A DNA stretch of 64,000 bases, from contig OY735220.1 in NCBI GenBank assembly GCA_963457665.1, forward strand, positions 31,409,716-31,473,715, given 5' to 3'. Positions within the stretch are counted from its first letter, which is position 1; each line of letters starts with the position of its first letter. This DNA comes from Thysanoteuthis rhombus. Taxonomy: Eukaryota > Mollusca > Cephalopoda > Oegopsida > Thysanoteuthidae. Both the position numbers and the translations under genes were made by a program. This document shows positions 1 to 12,483 of the stretch, piece by piece. A model generated the notes under the pieces. That model was not told where the DNA came from, did not search any database, and saw nothing but the letters and a program-made list of their open reading frames with translations.

Positions 1-1918
1 AACATAATCTCCAGCTCCATTATTATCTATTTGCCTGTTCTGTTTCATTTATTTGAAATATCTTGAAGATTTTCTCGAACATTTTCTCAATCAAAAACAA
101 AGTGTTTTATTTTTAGTTCAGAAATTGATTTTAAATTTTTTGAAGTAATATAAAGGGAGTAGCTTTTGATTGAAGTCACCTCTCTTGGTGCATTTTTTGG
201 TAATTTTCTTAATAATTTTTCATTAATTCAATTCACAGAAGAGTTATTTTTTATCCTATTCAATGAAGAGTTCCACAGTGATTGCAAACAATCTAAAAAT
301 CTAAAATTGAAGTATAATTAAAATAAGTAAAAGACTTACATGCAATGGAATAGTTAATGAACAAATGTAAAAAAAAGATCATTAATCATGAGTTAATTTC
401 TCAATATATAATCTAATAATTCTCTGCTAAGAGCTGAATTTTAAGGATACATGCAGGCAAGTTGACACAAGCAACTGGTGATATCTTGTTGTATGAAAAG
501 ATGATGAAGTGTACTTTTTTAGTGTTGAATAACCCAATTTATATCAGTTTATATTAGGCGGGTGGGTGTGTGTATGTGTGCATGTATATGTGCATCTGTT
601 TATATAGACGCATTGAAACAATGAAGCTGTGTTGGAATTTATGTTTTCTCAAGGAAAATATTTCATAGAAATTAAAGATAGAATCATGCTTTTTTTCAAG
701 AACTGATACCAAATCTCTTTTTTATAAAATCAACCGTATGCTGTTCTCATAACACTCGTCTTACATCACCAGTGATTTATTCAGAGTACACCTGACATAT
801 CTTGACTGCCTTTTGCCAATCTGCTCATGTTCCTCACAGTGCCCAAAATAATCATCCCATACCTTCTTCTCTTTACAATCTTGTTTTACCTGCTTTCACG
901 AGGCTGTCTCGAAGCATTGCAACATTTTTCTTTAGGTCTTCTTAAGGCTTCATGCTGTCTTGAATTACTCCTTGTAGTTATATCAGGTAGTCTTTCTTGA
1001 CTTATCTATTTCTCACAAAGCTTGGATTTTTGTTGAACATTCACAGATTATTTTACTTTGTTTGCTTCTTCTGGTTTCAACCAACCCATTTGAAGAATTT
1101 CTTTTTGCATCATTCTTCTTATTTGCTAAAACATTGCATAAGTTACAGAGGAAAGTTACTTGCTCAATGAGAACAGTTTCTTTCTATTCAGTATTGGTAA
1201 ACAAAAATAATCTGTTATACTATTGTTTTGCTTGTTTGCCTGTACGACTGTTACACACTCTGATTACAACCTCTGGCAAAAATTATGGAATCAGTACACT
1301 TAGAATATGTTCACCCAGCTTTTTTACTTTGCATCAAATAAACAAATCACAGATATGACACCAAACAGTTGTTTCAAATAGGTGGTCATTCTGGCTCTAT
1401 GAGAAATACCTCAAACAAATTAGGTCAAATTATCAAAATAATGGCATATTTTTTAACAAGATCAAATCAAAGAAAAATTTATGGGATCATGATTCACAAT
1501 ATCAATCCCCAGAGATTGTATGTGAAATTGTGGCAGGTAAAAAAATAAGATGCATGTCAATTTAGACAGGTTCAGAAAATATTGGTGCTGCAACAGAGAG
1601 GTCTGTCAACTTTTGGGGAATTTATATGTCCAACAATGAACATTAAAAGACTGATGATGAATATTTGGAAAAATCACTTGTAAGAATAATGTGGAAGATA
1701 GTCTAGTAGTCAAGATATCATGTTTCTAATTTGGGATATCTACTGATACATTTTAGCTTTTGCAATGCATTCAATCCAGAATTTCTATTTTATATCTGTG
1801 CATTCATTTGCTGCATACAATGCATTTGCATTTATCACAGTATAATGTATCAGACAACATTTCTCAGATTTGTGCACATAGTTCTGGAGGGGATTGGACT
1901 ATCTGGCATAAGCGATTA
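1..1918. other. No gene recognised
   Basis: AT-rich non-coding DNA. The short open frames at 1062-1358 and 1731-1919 have no domain pattern and no supporting splice sites. There is a small TG-rich tract near 565-590. Confidence 0.6.
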
Positions 1919-3484
1919 GGCGTGGGCATTCTGGCGTGAGTGTACAGGCAATATCAGATTTGGCATAAATCCATTTGGCATTTGGAAAAAATGTTGATTG
2001 ATTTATCATCATTCAAAAAAAAACTTTCAAGGGCTTTGAAGCTTCAATTATAACTTTATTGAAAAATGAAAACATTAAATCTGTTAACAATGTTTTCATT
2101 TTTTTGCTATTATTAACCTTTAGCAATAATCACTTCTGGCAAAAAGCAACATGTCTCAATTAAAACGTCTGTAACTTGAAAACTATCAAATGTATCAAAA
2201 TAATGTTTGCGTTATTAATTTAAAAAAACGTTGTAGAAAATTATCAACAAGAAATAATTTCTATGGACAGTCATGTTTGAAAACTTGTTTACATTCATGA
2301 ACCGGTGAACTAGTGGAAATTGCATTGGAAAATTTGAGCTCAAATTACGTACAAATTTTAAAATTCCACTTTATAATTCTTCATCTAGTAATGAATTAAA
2401 AATTAAAATTAGAAAATTAAAAATTAAATAAAATCTGTTAATCATAATGTATTGTAGTTTTGTTCAGATCAAGGCTTCTCAAACTTTTTCCATGCACAAC
2501 CCATTTTAATGAGACAAAATTTTACATGACCCCCTCACTCACTAAAAGCAATTAGTACTACCACTACTGCTAAGACTATATATATGTAATCAGTCTTTTG
2601 CTAATAGTAACTGAACATCTAAACAAATAGCAAAAAAAATGTCAGAAATTGCAACATAGCTATAATTCATTGTATTTATGGTGTTATTTAGAGAAAAAGG
2701 AATTATTTTTCTTGAATAAATTACTAAAATGTAAAAAAGATGTCATCTATTTTCAAAAATTGGTGATTACTTAGAGAAATCCTAATTTGGATTATTTGGT
2801 AATTTTAAAAGAGGTTTTTAAAGCATTTTTAGATTTGTTGAAATTTTTATAATTTTTGGAAATCTTTGGTAGAAATGTATTTTTTACAAAAGTTAAAAAG
2901 TTGTCAAAGAAATATTATACTTCATTTTACAATTTTAAATATGCCGATTTGGTGTGTCTTTTCAACCTCAATGGCACTCTTGCTGTTTTCTTGCCATAAG
3001 ATGAAAATCAAATAATACAAGATTTGTCTCAATCAATTGGTATTTTACTGAGATTTGAAAGGTGGGGAATATTTGAATCAAAAATGTATTTCCACAAATT
3101 GACTTTTAAAGAAAGCCTAGATGCATTAAATCATAGATGTGATAAAATTATATTATTTTTCTATAATTATTTGAATTTCAGTAAATTTTTAAAATGACAT
3201 TTCTTAACCTGAAATTAAAAAATGATACCATATTTACTTGTGTATAATGTGAAAAATTTACTATTAAAATAAACCCAGTGGGTTGCAAAATACTTTATGT
3301 GTAAAAAGATGATAAAATTTTTGCACAAAAAAAATGGCGGTTATACATATTGTGATTTGTTCCATTAAAACTCACCATATAGATAGATTCACATATAAAA
3401 TAATGTTCTTAGCTCTATAATGCCAGTTGCCAAATGGGCAGAAGTCAAAGAAGTTTTGATACCGCACACCAGAATGCCCACGCC
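1919..3484. repeat. Inverted repeat pair spanning 1.57 kb
   Basis: GGCGTGGGCATTCTGGCGTG at 1919-1938 recurs in inverted form at 3465-3484 with one mismatch out of 20. The flanks on both sides are rich in TTTGGC / GCCAAA motifs. This could mark a degenerate transposon. The interior carries the hAT-like end and no coding sequence. Confidence 0.45.
2472..2545 (+). mobile_element. Possible left end of a hAT-like element
   Basis: GGCTTCTCAAACTTTTTCCA followed by CACAACCCATTTTAATGAGA and ATGACCCCCTC resembles the ends of many animal hAT elements (CAGTGGTTCCCAAACTTTTT..., CGACCCAC). No matching inverted right end was found, so the element is truncated or diverged. Confidence 0.35.
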
Positions 3485-3543
3485 AAATTGGCTTCACCAA
3501 ACTGGCTTAGCCGAATTGGCTTTGCTGAATTGGCTTCACCAAA
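3482..3543. repeat. Short tandem repeat of a 15-16-bp TTGGCTT unit
   Basis: About four imperfect units of the type CCAAATTGGCTTCA run in tandem (AAATTGGCTTCACC, AACTGGCTTAGCC, AATTGGCTTTGCT, AATTGGCTTCACC). They sit directly beside the right arm of the 1.57-kb inverted repeat. Confidence 0.6.
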
Positions 3544-3889
3544 TAGTCCCAGATCTTTTTCTGGATGCTGAACTTTGCATACTTACAAAATATCAAATGT
3601 TTTTGTATGTACAAGCTCAAACACACATAAAAAAAAATTTTCTCAAGGAATATACCAAGCTGTATAAAAAGATGTAAACCACTTGTAATTTTAATTATGC
3701 TGCAATAAAAGTATAAATACAGATATATCAACTCAGAAAAAACTAATTTATGCATGAATATATTTAAAGAGATACATGCATAACACAGATATTATTATTA
3801 AATTTTAACTACTATTTTCTCTCATCTTAATTTTTTAGTTGCTTTTATTGCAACTTTGCTCAGGTCGCAAATGAACAGAATAGATTGGA

Positions 3890-4000
3890 AAATAAACAAT
3901 AAACTTTCAATAAAGCTAGAACAGAAGCCCCTTTTACTTCTGAGAAGCCTGATTAATTGCACCAGCTGATCTAACCATCCGAGCTATGAGAACTCTACAG
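3890..4000 (-). repeat. Possible tRNA-derived SINE head
   Basis: On the minus strand TAGCTCGGATGGTTAGATC resembles a tRNA A box. About 55 bp further on, GGGGCTTCTGTTCTAGC is a weak B-box-like match. Support is limited to these two motifs. Confidence 0.3.
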
Positions 4001-5999
4001 CTTACCAGATGATTTTTACCCTTAAACCTACTCTTCTTCCAAGTACCTCTGAGCACCATATTTTTTATTGTTTGCACACTAATTGTAGTAGTAGTAATAT
4101 TGTTGATCATTATTATTCAATTTTTACTTGTATTTTCGTTTATCTTAATTATATGTTGCCTTTTAATGCAACTTGTTCAGGTCATCAACCTACGGTAATG
4201 ATTTGTCCATTCTCCTTCAAAAAATCACAATGTTTCTGAGACCATTCTATTACTTCCCATTCCTACAGTGATCAACACCAATTGAAATAACATATCATAC
4301 AAATGTTTTTTCAAGCCTTGTCATATCATCTTTCCCTTCTACTTGAAATTCTTGCTTCATCAGTGTCACTGTTAGTAACTGAACCAGCCAACAATTACTT
4401 CTACTCTACTAACCTGAAGCAATCACTTTGTTCTTTATATCAACAATCGTTCTTCCTATCCTTGGGTGAGGCCAGATCATCTTCATCCTCTTCTCTTGGC
4501 ATATGTTGAGCTAACTGCACCTATTTAGTCAATAAAAAGTAACTAATAAATGAAAATAGTATTATGTCATGATGACTTCTTCTTCATCTTTTATTGTGTT
4601 TCAAACATACAGGTATCCCCTACATTACAAAAGTTTGCTTTACGCAAAACAGCAATAACTTTGCACCATGTTTATGAACATATGTGCTTTATCTCAATTT
4701 ATTTTGTGCATCTGTTAGCAAGATGTGTCATAAGGTATCAGAAAAGCCCAAGAGAGCTTGTAAGTGTTTTATGCTTCATGTAAAACTGGCAGAACTAGAT
4801 TGATTATTTTTGAGGTCTGGAAATGCTCAAATTTTTTTCCCATATAAATTAATTTCTTTGCTTTACACCATTTTGACTTACAAAATATTTCAAAGGAACA
4901 TTTTGGATAGCTGGGGAAACCTGTATTCTGAAATTCCAACAGAAATGAGTTTAGGTTCATGAATAAATGTTGGGTTTTGTATGAACTATTTTTACCACAC
5001 ATTCAGCATAAGACTTTTAATGTTTCGGAGCATGTAATCATAATAATGATAAATTGGCAAGTGTAAGATTATTAGAGTAGCAAAGAAAACATTACGCTAT
5101 AGGCAGATATCCAAAAAATAACATGGCTATGAGCCAGTATTGTATCCCAATCTTATGGATTACAGCTTTATCAAGCATTTCTGCAAGTATGCAATAAATG
5201 ATCAGTCACTAATTACTCAATCCATCTTTATCAAGAATCAACAGTGGAATATTTAATAGCTTAAAATTGAACAATTATAAACTTAGCTGCTTTCTTCATT
5301 GTTATCAGTTATATTATATGCTTATTCTAATCTCCAAGATATCTAGGACAAAATCATCTGTAACAGTGTTTTAATTTTTGCCTCATGCAAAGCCCTCTGT
5401 TATTATGTGTTCACAAATTGGTTTTATTCTTTAAGATTAAACATGTTACCGTAATTACAATGTCCAGGGATTTTCTTGTGATTTGCTCAAATGGGTAATA
5501 TATACGACAAAGAACCTCTTGAGTGTTCTATCTTATGTGGATAACTACTGACATTCTTCTCCAAAAACAAGTTAGTAACTCTCAAATTTGTTGGTCAAAA
5601 GAATATTGCAAATGGAATTGAAGTGATGATTTCCGATATTTTAATATGAAAATACTGTCTCCTTTGTTTCATTTCAAAAAATATTTATTTTAAGCATCTG
5701 TTTTGTTCATCATGTCCACTTGAATATGGCACTATTATGATTTATATATTTAAAATATATTGAGCCAGTTGTAATGTAATAAGACTATCAATCCATTTAA
5801 CTTAAATACACCAACAAGTTTGGTTTTCCGCTCAACTGATTCTATGAGTGATACATATTCTTTTAATTAAATGTTTAGCAAGAGGTCAGGGACAAGACAG
5901 GACACAGATGTGAGTGAGGTGTAAATTTTTCTCTGACCTATAATGCCTGTTGATTAATAATTATGTACTCGCCTGGGATATTGCTCAACATCACCCCCC
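4001..5999. other. No gene recognised
   Basis: AT-rich DNA with only scattered frames of 70-80 codons rich in Phe, Leu and Ile, as expected from base composition. No repeat above background was noticed. Confidence 0.55.
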
Positions 6000-6175
6000 T
6001 TCGGCAATGTTTCCGGCCCTCAATGTTTTCTTTGGCCCCCAGCCACTGTCTTTGCCCCTTGGCACTTTCTTTGGCCCCAGGCACTGTCTTTGTCTTTTGG
6101 GGTCCTGGGCAACATCTTTGCCCCCGGATGTTGTCTTTGCCCTTGGGCACTTTCTTTGGCCCTCAAGCGCTGTTT
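6000..6175. repeat. GC-rich minisatellite
   Basis: Imperfect units of about 25 bp of the form GGCACTGTCTTTGCCCCTT repeat six or seven times (ATGTTTTCTTTGGCCCC, CACTGTCTTTGCCCC, CACTTTCTTTGGCCCC, and so on). The GC content is far above that of the surrounding DNA. The long overlapping open frames here on both strands follow from the repeat and are not evidence of a gene. Confidence 0.75.
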
Positions 6176-6493
6176 CACTCTCAGGCTCTGAGAACCCTTA
6201 CTACACCACTGCTCTTTATCTTAAGTTTGTTTGTAACCACTTTTAGTGACAGGGGACCTCTTCAATGAATGGAATTAGAAATAATGGAATTCTTCTGTGA
6301 AGTGAATAGAGAATTTTACAAATTGAGCTAATGGTCGATGGGAGATAATATCAATTAGGAGTTATTTCCCTTGATAATGATTTTTTTTACATGAATTTTT
6401 AAGAAGTAATAATTCATATTTTAAAATGATTGATTTTGTTGTGTTTGCTTTAGACTGTTTCATCCAATTAGTGCTTAGTACATTCTACCAGAA

Positions 6494-8578
6494 AAGATCC
6501 AAACAAATACTGGCCAATAAGCTTACTCAACTGCATCAACAAACTTTTCACCAAAGTGATCACCAAACAAATCCCCAAAACGTTAGATCGAAACCAACCA
6601 TAAGAACAGGCTGGATTCAGAAAAAGCTACTGTAGTGCCCCCTATAGTTTTAGTTAAGAATTAAGTATGAAACTCTTCTTTTACCTAGGTATCCAAAATC
6701 TCACTTACTCCGACGACCCCTATAAGACACCTGGACGCATATGGTCCAATGCTCACTAGCTCCAGCACCTCTAGCTGGTTACGCTTCTAGCTGAAGTGAA
6801 TGGAATGCACACCAAGTATAAAGTTGGACGCGCATTGATGAAACAAAGTAGAATGAACACATACAAGTATTATGGCCAGACAAAAGACGTTCGTTTAATT
6901 GAAGAATGAAGTTGAGGTACATTTAAGGATAACACAAATACGATCGATTGTGAGAAGTAATGTTAGGAGAAGAGATAGAAGAAGAGATGGTGGAAGGTGG
7001 GAGCTTTCTTGTCTTAATAGTACCGGCGTCGGTGTCGAAGCGGAGTTTGTCTGAACTGCTTGGATTCTGTATGGTTCGACCGCTCCAAGATAATATGTGG
7101 AAACCAGGTTCAGTGTGCGAGCCCTACTGCCGAGTGAGTGAGTTAACTTGGGGGCTATTCTCTGACGCTGTTAGACTCAACGAACAGACCATGAAAGACA
7201 GAGAACATGGAGTTTTATCCATACGTGTTTCCTGAAGTAAAGAATTTCGGAAAGATTATCGTGACAATCGGATAGTTGAAAGACTTTGCTATTTTGTTCA
7301 TGAGAGTGAGAGATGATATGCGTATGGAGCACGTGGTGAAGACACATTGACGTAAATGCGTAAGTTAGTGCAGAGATAGGTCACGGAGGAAGAATGGTTA
7401 AGATCAGATCGGCCAGTGGGTCGGTGAAATGATAATGATCTTACAGAGAGAAGGAAAGAGAGAGAAAGAGAGTGGCCGGCCACAAAGGCCGGGCCAGAGG
7501 CATGACCTGCTAGGGGTCCTAGCGCCAATGAGCATTGGACCAGGGAGAAGGGAAAGAGAGAATGGCTGGCTGCAGAGACTGGGGCTAGAAGCATAACCAG
7601 CTAGGGGTGCTGGAGCTAGTGAGCATTGGACCATGTGCATCTAGGTGTTTTATAGAGGTCATTGGAGGAAGTGACATTTGGATATCTAGCTAAAAGAAGA
7701 GTTTCATACTTAATTTCTAACTAAAACTATAGGGGGTACCACATTACCATCTTCATTGGTAAATCAATTAATTGAGAAAGCAGTGGAAAATAAAATGCCT
7801 CTTGCTATAGCATTTGTTAACTTCCAGAAGGCTTTCAACTTGGTAGAAATCCCCAAGGTCATTGATGCTATCATACAGTAAGGCATAGATCCCATATCTG
7901 GCAAAGTCTTGTAGCATATTTACTGACACTGCAGTTCCTTTATCAGGCTACATAAAGACTCTGAGCCCTTTCAACTAGAAAAGGGGGTAAGACAAGGTGA
8001 TATCAGCTCACCCAAACTCTTCACAGCATGCCTCAAAATGAACTTCTAAAACCTAGATTGAGAAAACAAAGGAATCAGTATAGACAGCAAATACCTGAAT
8101 AACCTCAGATTTGCTGAGAACCTTCATGCTCTCCAAAGAATGCTAGATTAACTGAGTGAAGAAAGCAAGAAAGTAGGCTTTCACATGAACTTCACTAAAA
8201 CAAATGTCATGTACAACAAACACGTAGAGGACTAAGACACAATGATCAGAATAGAATATGCAGAGCTGAAGAAAGTAGACCACTTCATCTACTTAGGACA
8301 AAGAATCTCAATGGAATCTTCAAAAGAAAGAGAAATCAATGAAAGGATCATTCTAGATTGGCAAGCTTTTGCTAGAGCTAGTTCAACCTTTAAAAAAAAG
8401 AAAATCCCAACAATCCTAAAAAGAAGGGTATACAACCAATGCATCCTCCTGATAGTCACTTATGGAGCTGAAACATGGAAGCTAACCAAAAGACTTATCA
8501 TTAAACTGAGAACCATGCAATGTGCAGAGGAAAGGATCATGCTCAACATTACATGGAGAAATCATAAGACAGCACAGC
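6494..8578 (+). pseudogene. Decayed LINE reverse transcriptase, interrupted by a DNA element
   Basis: A frame starting about 6494 reads K-D-P-N-K-Y-W-P-I-S-L-L-N, then K-L-F-T-K-V-I and E-Q-A-G-F-R-K-S-Y-C. This is the start of a non-LTR reverse transcriptase domain. It breaks at about 6632 and resumes after 7742 with P-L-A-I-A-F-V-N-F-Q-K-A-F-N, G-V-R-Q-G-D-I-S-S-P-K-L-F-T-A-C-L, M-N-F-T-K-T-N-V-M, and F-I-Y-L-G-Q-R-I-S. The end is T-Y-G-A-E-T-W-K-L-T-K. The catalytic F/Y-A-D-D is lost (R-F-A-E-N) and several in-frame stops are present. An RTE-like clade is my inference. The 130-codon open stretch at 8242-8634 is its C-terminal remnant. Confidence 0.88.
6633..7741. mobile_element. 1.1-kb element with long terminal inverted repeats, inserted in the LINE
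   Basis: The left end (TAGTGCCCCCTATAGTTTTA) is repeated in inverted orientation at the right end (complement of TAAAACTATAGGGGGTACCA). The similarity continues about 165 bp inward (6633-6797 against 7577-7741) through the shared block TGGTCCAATGCTCACTAGCT. The interior has no recognisable transposase, so it is probably non-autonomous. A block of the right arm is duplicated internally (about 7490-7545 and 7585-7637). No clean target-site duplication could be assigned. A related right-arm copy lies at 39275-39420. Confidence 0.85.
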
Positions 8579-8587
8579 ACAAAAATG

Positions 8588-8628
8588 ATGATTATGATGA
8601 TGATGACGACGACGACAACGACATAAAT
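8588..8628. repeat. GAT/GAC trinucleotide repeat at the LINE 3' end
   Basis: A run of ATGATGATGACGACGACGAC sits immediately after the last recognisable reverse transcriptase codons. It could be the simple-repeat tail of the LINE. Confidence 0.7.
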
Positions 8629-8639
8629 TATTAAAGTTA

Positions 8640-10517
8640 AATCAAAATAGAGAGGTTACACCCCTCTGTTCTGCAAGGTGTCTACAGGAATAAATACACA
8701 TAAATCATTATATAAGATATAACTCGCATGATGATATATGATACACAATAATAATTATTATAACATTATACTAACATATTTTTTCTTTGGAACATTGAGG
8801 ACTATATGGCAAATCCTTTTTTGGGGGTTGGAGACTGAACTGAATATCTGTCAACTTGGAGAAACAGCAGGAAGACATTTGGATATAAGATTTAATAACT
8901 TTGCCATCACAGCTCTTAATATTCAATTTCAAGATTGAATTGTATATTATTTATTATACAGTGAAAATTTGCAATAAAAATTTACAATTTGTATAATGAA
9001 GTAACAAAAAGCTCATTCTGAGAAGAGGCCACCTAAATTTAAGAAATTACATTTTAAGTTATTTGAAACTTTTTAGAAATATCTGTAACTTACATAAATG
9101 AATCAACATAGCCTGCATGTGTACTAGAACTGATCATTTAAAAAAATTTATTCTTTATCTAAAATTATTTAAAAAGAAAACATTTTTTATCTAAAATTAT
9201 CAACAAAAAAAATAGATTTAGGCATTGTTGGTCTCAAAATGACCATATAAACCCCAAAAAAGACTGTTCTGGGAAAACAAAAAAATCTTTTTTTAGATGG
9301 TGCCTAATAGTGTACTCATGCAAATTTTCAAGGTTATAGCCCCCAAAATATGACCATGAAGAATGCTCTCTCCCTCACTCACACACATGAATCTGTTGCC
9401 CACTTGGCTGGTTGGTCAGGCCATATGTGGGACTACAGTGATTCGATTTGTACCTGTAGTGAGAATACATAAAACACTGCTCTCAAACTAGAAAAGAGAG
9501 CGAACAGTAGCTTTTCAGCCAGAAATAGAATTTTTTAATCTTTTAAAATCTTCAAGATTAGCAAATTTTGCCAAACTGTTGATTTTGTAGTAAATAAATC
9601 TTCTATAGATGAATGACTTGCTTTGTCTTTGAAAAAATACTCATCAAATGCAAATGAATTCTTTTCCTAGACTAAACACAACAAACAAGAAAATATTTCA
9701 ATGTCACTGGAACTGATTACCATTCTTGAAACTTTTCTTTTGTTTGCATGAAACAAATGTGTTTCTGTTTTTTTTTATGCTGTCACTGTTCCTGAATGAA
9801 TGGATGAAAGCAGCTTTTGAACTTTTGGCAAAATTCCTAATTATTCTTCTTCTCATACAATTCTTCACACTTTGCTAACATTCCATTGGTTTTTGAATTT
9901 TTTTCTTTTTTTTCACTCCTGCACAGGTAAATAGATTTTCAGACCAACAAAATACGTTTTACCTTGCATTTCAGAAGTAATTGCAAAATTCATTCATAAT
10001 GTCATTTCATGCAAAATAAGCAAATTAGAGTATTTCTTTTGATTTCTTTTTTTTTTTTTTACTTGCTGTAGTGTGTAAGCTCTGGGAGATTTATGAATAA
10101 CAGATAGTTAGATGATGTCTCTCTGAAAGCAGAGTGTTTATTTACAAAGTGTACAATATATCAATTAGCGTCCATCTCTTTGGTAGCAATACAAATATCT
10201 AAATCTTGGTCAAGACTACTACAATAGCAGGAATTTTCTGACTCATTAGAATTTTCACTGAAATCTTGTTAACAGACATTATTAAGTGACTAACAATCAT
10301 TAGTGAGCAAACTTGAGAAACAATGTTGGTAAGACTTTGAAAGTAGATATTTATACTATATTGGTATCATAGATTCTGCAAGTGTAAAACTGGGTGGCTA
10401 GTGATACGGTCTGATATTTTTTGCCAGAAATCAGTGTTTTACTACTGAATGAGTGTATGATATGGATCACATCTATTCCAGTAAAAGATTTCTTATATTT
10501 CCCACTTGTTAATCTAT
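8640..10517. other. No gene recognised
   Basis: AT-rich non-coding DNA between the LINE remnant and the first family A copy. Confidence 0.55.
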
Positions 10518-10916
10518 CAGAAATCTTCAACCAAAACTGTCAAAATAGGTTTCTTCAGTTTCAAGTTGGTCAGGATGGCTGGCTATGTATGTATTATGTA
10601 TATATCATGTATATAGGCTGAACCAATGGAGCAAGAAGGCAGAAAATTTAAACATATGCTCCTTATCATGTCTAAAAAAGGGATCAATTCTCAATGTAAG
10701 TTTATGCTAAATTGGTCACTTAGTTTGTATCCAACAGTATTCATGCTTGTTTTAGGAAATTTCAGACTTTTTTAATGATCAGTGCCAAACAAGAGGTGAG
10801 AGAAGTAACTTATTCATTGATTACCTATTTTTCTAATTGTTCAATTGATCACCCCCAACCAAGCATAATGTGGAAAGAAATTTGTCACAGGACAGTTTCT
10901 ACTGAGTGACTAACCA
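10518..10916 (+). repeat. Dispersed repeat family A, copy 1
   Basis: It contains the family landmarks in order: AACCAAAACTGTC, GGTTTCTTCAG, GGCTGGCTATGTATGTAT, CCAATGGAGC, TTTATGCTAAATTGGTC, TTATTCATTGATTACC and CTGAGTGACTAACCAGA. The copy is complete at both ends but diverged. Confidence 0.8.
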
Positions 10917-11048
10917 GATTTATTATTCTAACTACTCTTACCAAAAAGAATTTTTTTCATTATCCATATAAACTTGTCCTATTTTTTAGTAGAAACTTCA
11001 AAAAAAGTGCTGGAAAAAGAATTTGGTCTTCTTTTTGTTCCCCTAGAT

Positions 11049-11345
11049 CAGTGATTCTCAGATTGGAGCCACTTGGCTCCTAGGCGAGGAATTTCAAACC
11101 CAGGGGGAGGAATTTTGTCTGAGGATAATTAGGAGGGAATAAACTGTTCCATTTATTACCACTTTTATTGAAGTATAATGGTGAAAAAATCTCAAGATGA
11201 CAACTCAGAACGGGAGAGGAATTGAGGACACCTGCGATTGCAAGGGGAGAATCAGGGAGGGATTGAGAAAACCAGAGATCATGAAGGGAGAGTAGGGGAG
11301 GAATTTCAAGGGGTGGGAAGTGACTTCAGACTCTGAGAACCACAA
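11049..11345. mobile_element. hAT-like MITE, about 297 bp
   Basis: The left end CAGTGATTCTCAG and the inverted right end (complement TTGTGGTTCTCAG) match at 10 of 13 positions. The 8-bp flanks CCCTAGAT (11041-11048) and CTTTAGAC (11346-11353) match at 5 of 8, differing only by C/T changes. That fits an aged 8-bp target-site duplication of the hAT superfamily. The interior is purine-rich (GGGAGGAATT-type runs) with no coding potential. Confidence 0.6.
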
Positions 11346-11699
11346 CTTTAGACGGAGAAAAATATTCACATTGCATGGACAGTTATGATTTTCCAGGTAT
11401 TGGAAAAGTCTACTTGTCATCATTAAGAATAATGTCATCTTTTCAATAGAAGATATTATAAACTGAAACTCATTTTCAAGGAATAATTTCAGATGCAATT
11501 TTCCAAATTAAATTGAATATCATAAATTTTCATTAAATAGTACAAACTGACAATTAATCTGATTTAGAAATTATACTGTGAACATAGAGCCTCATATTTT
11601 GAGATCAACTTTTAAATTAGGTTTTACAAGTTGACTTTGTTGAAACTGGACGTAGCTGTTTTACCCAATAATTCTTTTTGATTCTTTTGGAAATTCCCT

Positions 11700-11890
11700 T
11701 ATAGCAGGAATGGCGTGTGATGCCCACAGGCCCTGCAACTGTAGGGATAGAGCAAGCTTTGGGGGCACAATATATCTGAGGAACCTTTAAAAATCTGGAA
11801 AATATTCTTAAAATGATAAAAGATCAAGAGAAAAATAATCTAAAAAATTTTGCAGGGGTGAGGCGCAGTCAGACCTAGCACCTAACTGCT
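11700..11890. repeat. Unclassified repeat with a relative at 39.4-39.6 kb
   Basis: AAAATGATAAAAGATC, AATAATCTAAAAAATTTTG and GGTGAGGCGCAGTCAGACCTAGCAC resemble 39460-39600 (AAAATGATAAAAATC, AATAATCTAAAAAGAATGAG, GTGGGGTCAGACCTAGCGC). The two probably share an element end. Confidence 0.4.
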
Positions 11891-12386
11891 TATAGTAACC
11901 AAGTTATAAGACAAATCTCATTATCATGCCACACTTTTTTCTCTTGGTTCCATTCAAGCATTTACCATATTCAGTATTTCTTAATTTTAGAAATCATATA
12001 TAATTTCTAATGTGCTATAGCTATAAGCCAACAAATACCAAGGGAAATTACTATGTTGGTGGAATAAATTTCAAATATGTTCTTGTGTCTGTATAAACAT
12101 ATGAAACTTGAGATATATAGTTTCATCATTAGAGAGATTCATGTTACTGTAATTTCTGCTTTCATTTCAGTCCAAAATATGCCAGTTTTTTTCTGGTTAA
12201 CCTTTTCTGATCATATCACTTGCATGGCTCATCTTTCTTAGATTGATACCACAGAATTTTCTAATTTCAAGTACTTTTATCTATTTTGAAGTAATTTTTG
12301 TTGATGTTAAGTATTCCTACCTGCAAAGTGGTATAATTGTGGATGAATATAGTTTGTTACTTCATTTTCTAAATGATGTTTAGTAT

Positions 12387-12388
<2 letters not shown>

Positions 12389-12483
<95 letters not shown>

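Noticed and set aside
6960-7235. 91-codon frame inside the long-TIR element
   Set aside because: No similarity to any transposase or DNA-binding domain that I recognise, and too short for an autonomous element.
8242-8634. 130-codon frame as an independent gene
   Set aside because: It is in the same frame as the upstream reverse transcriptase remnant and ends in a GAT repeat. It is the C-terminal part of a dead LINE.
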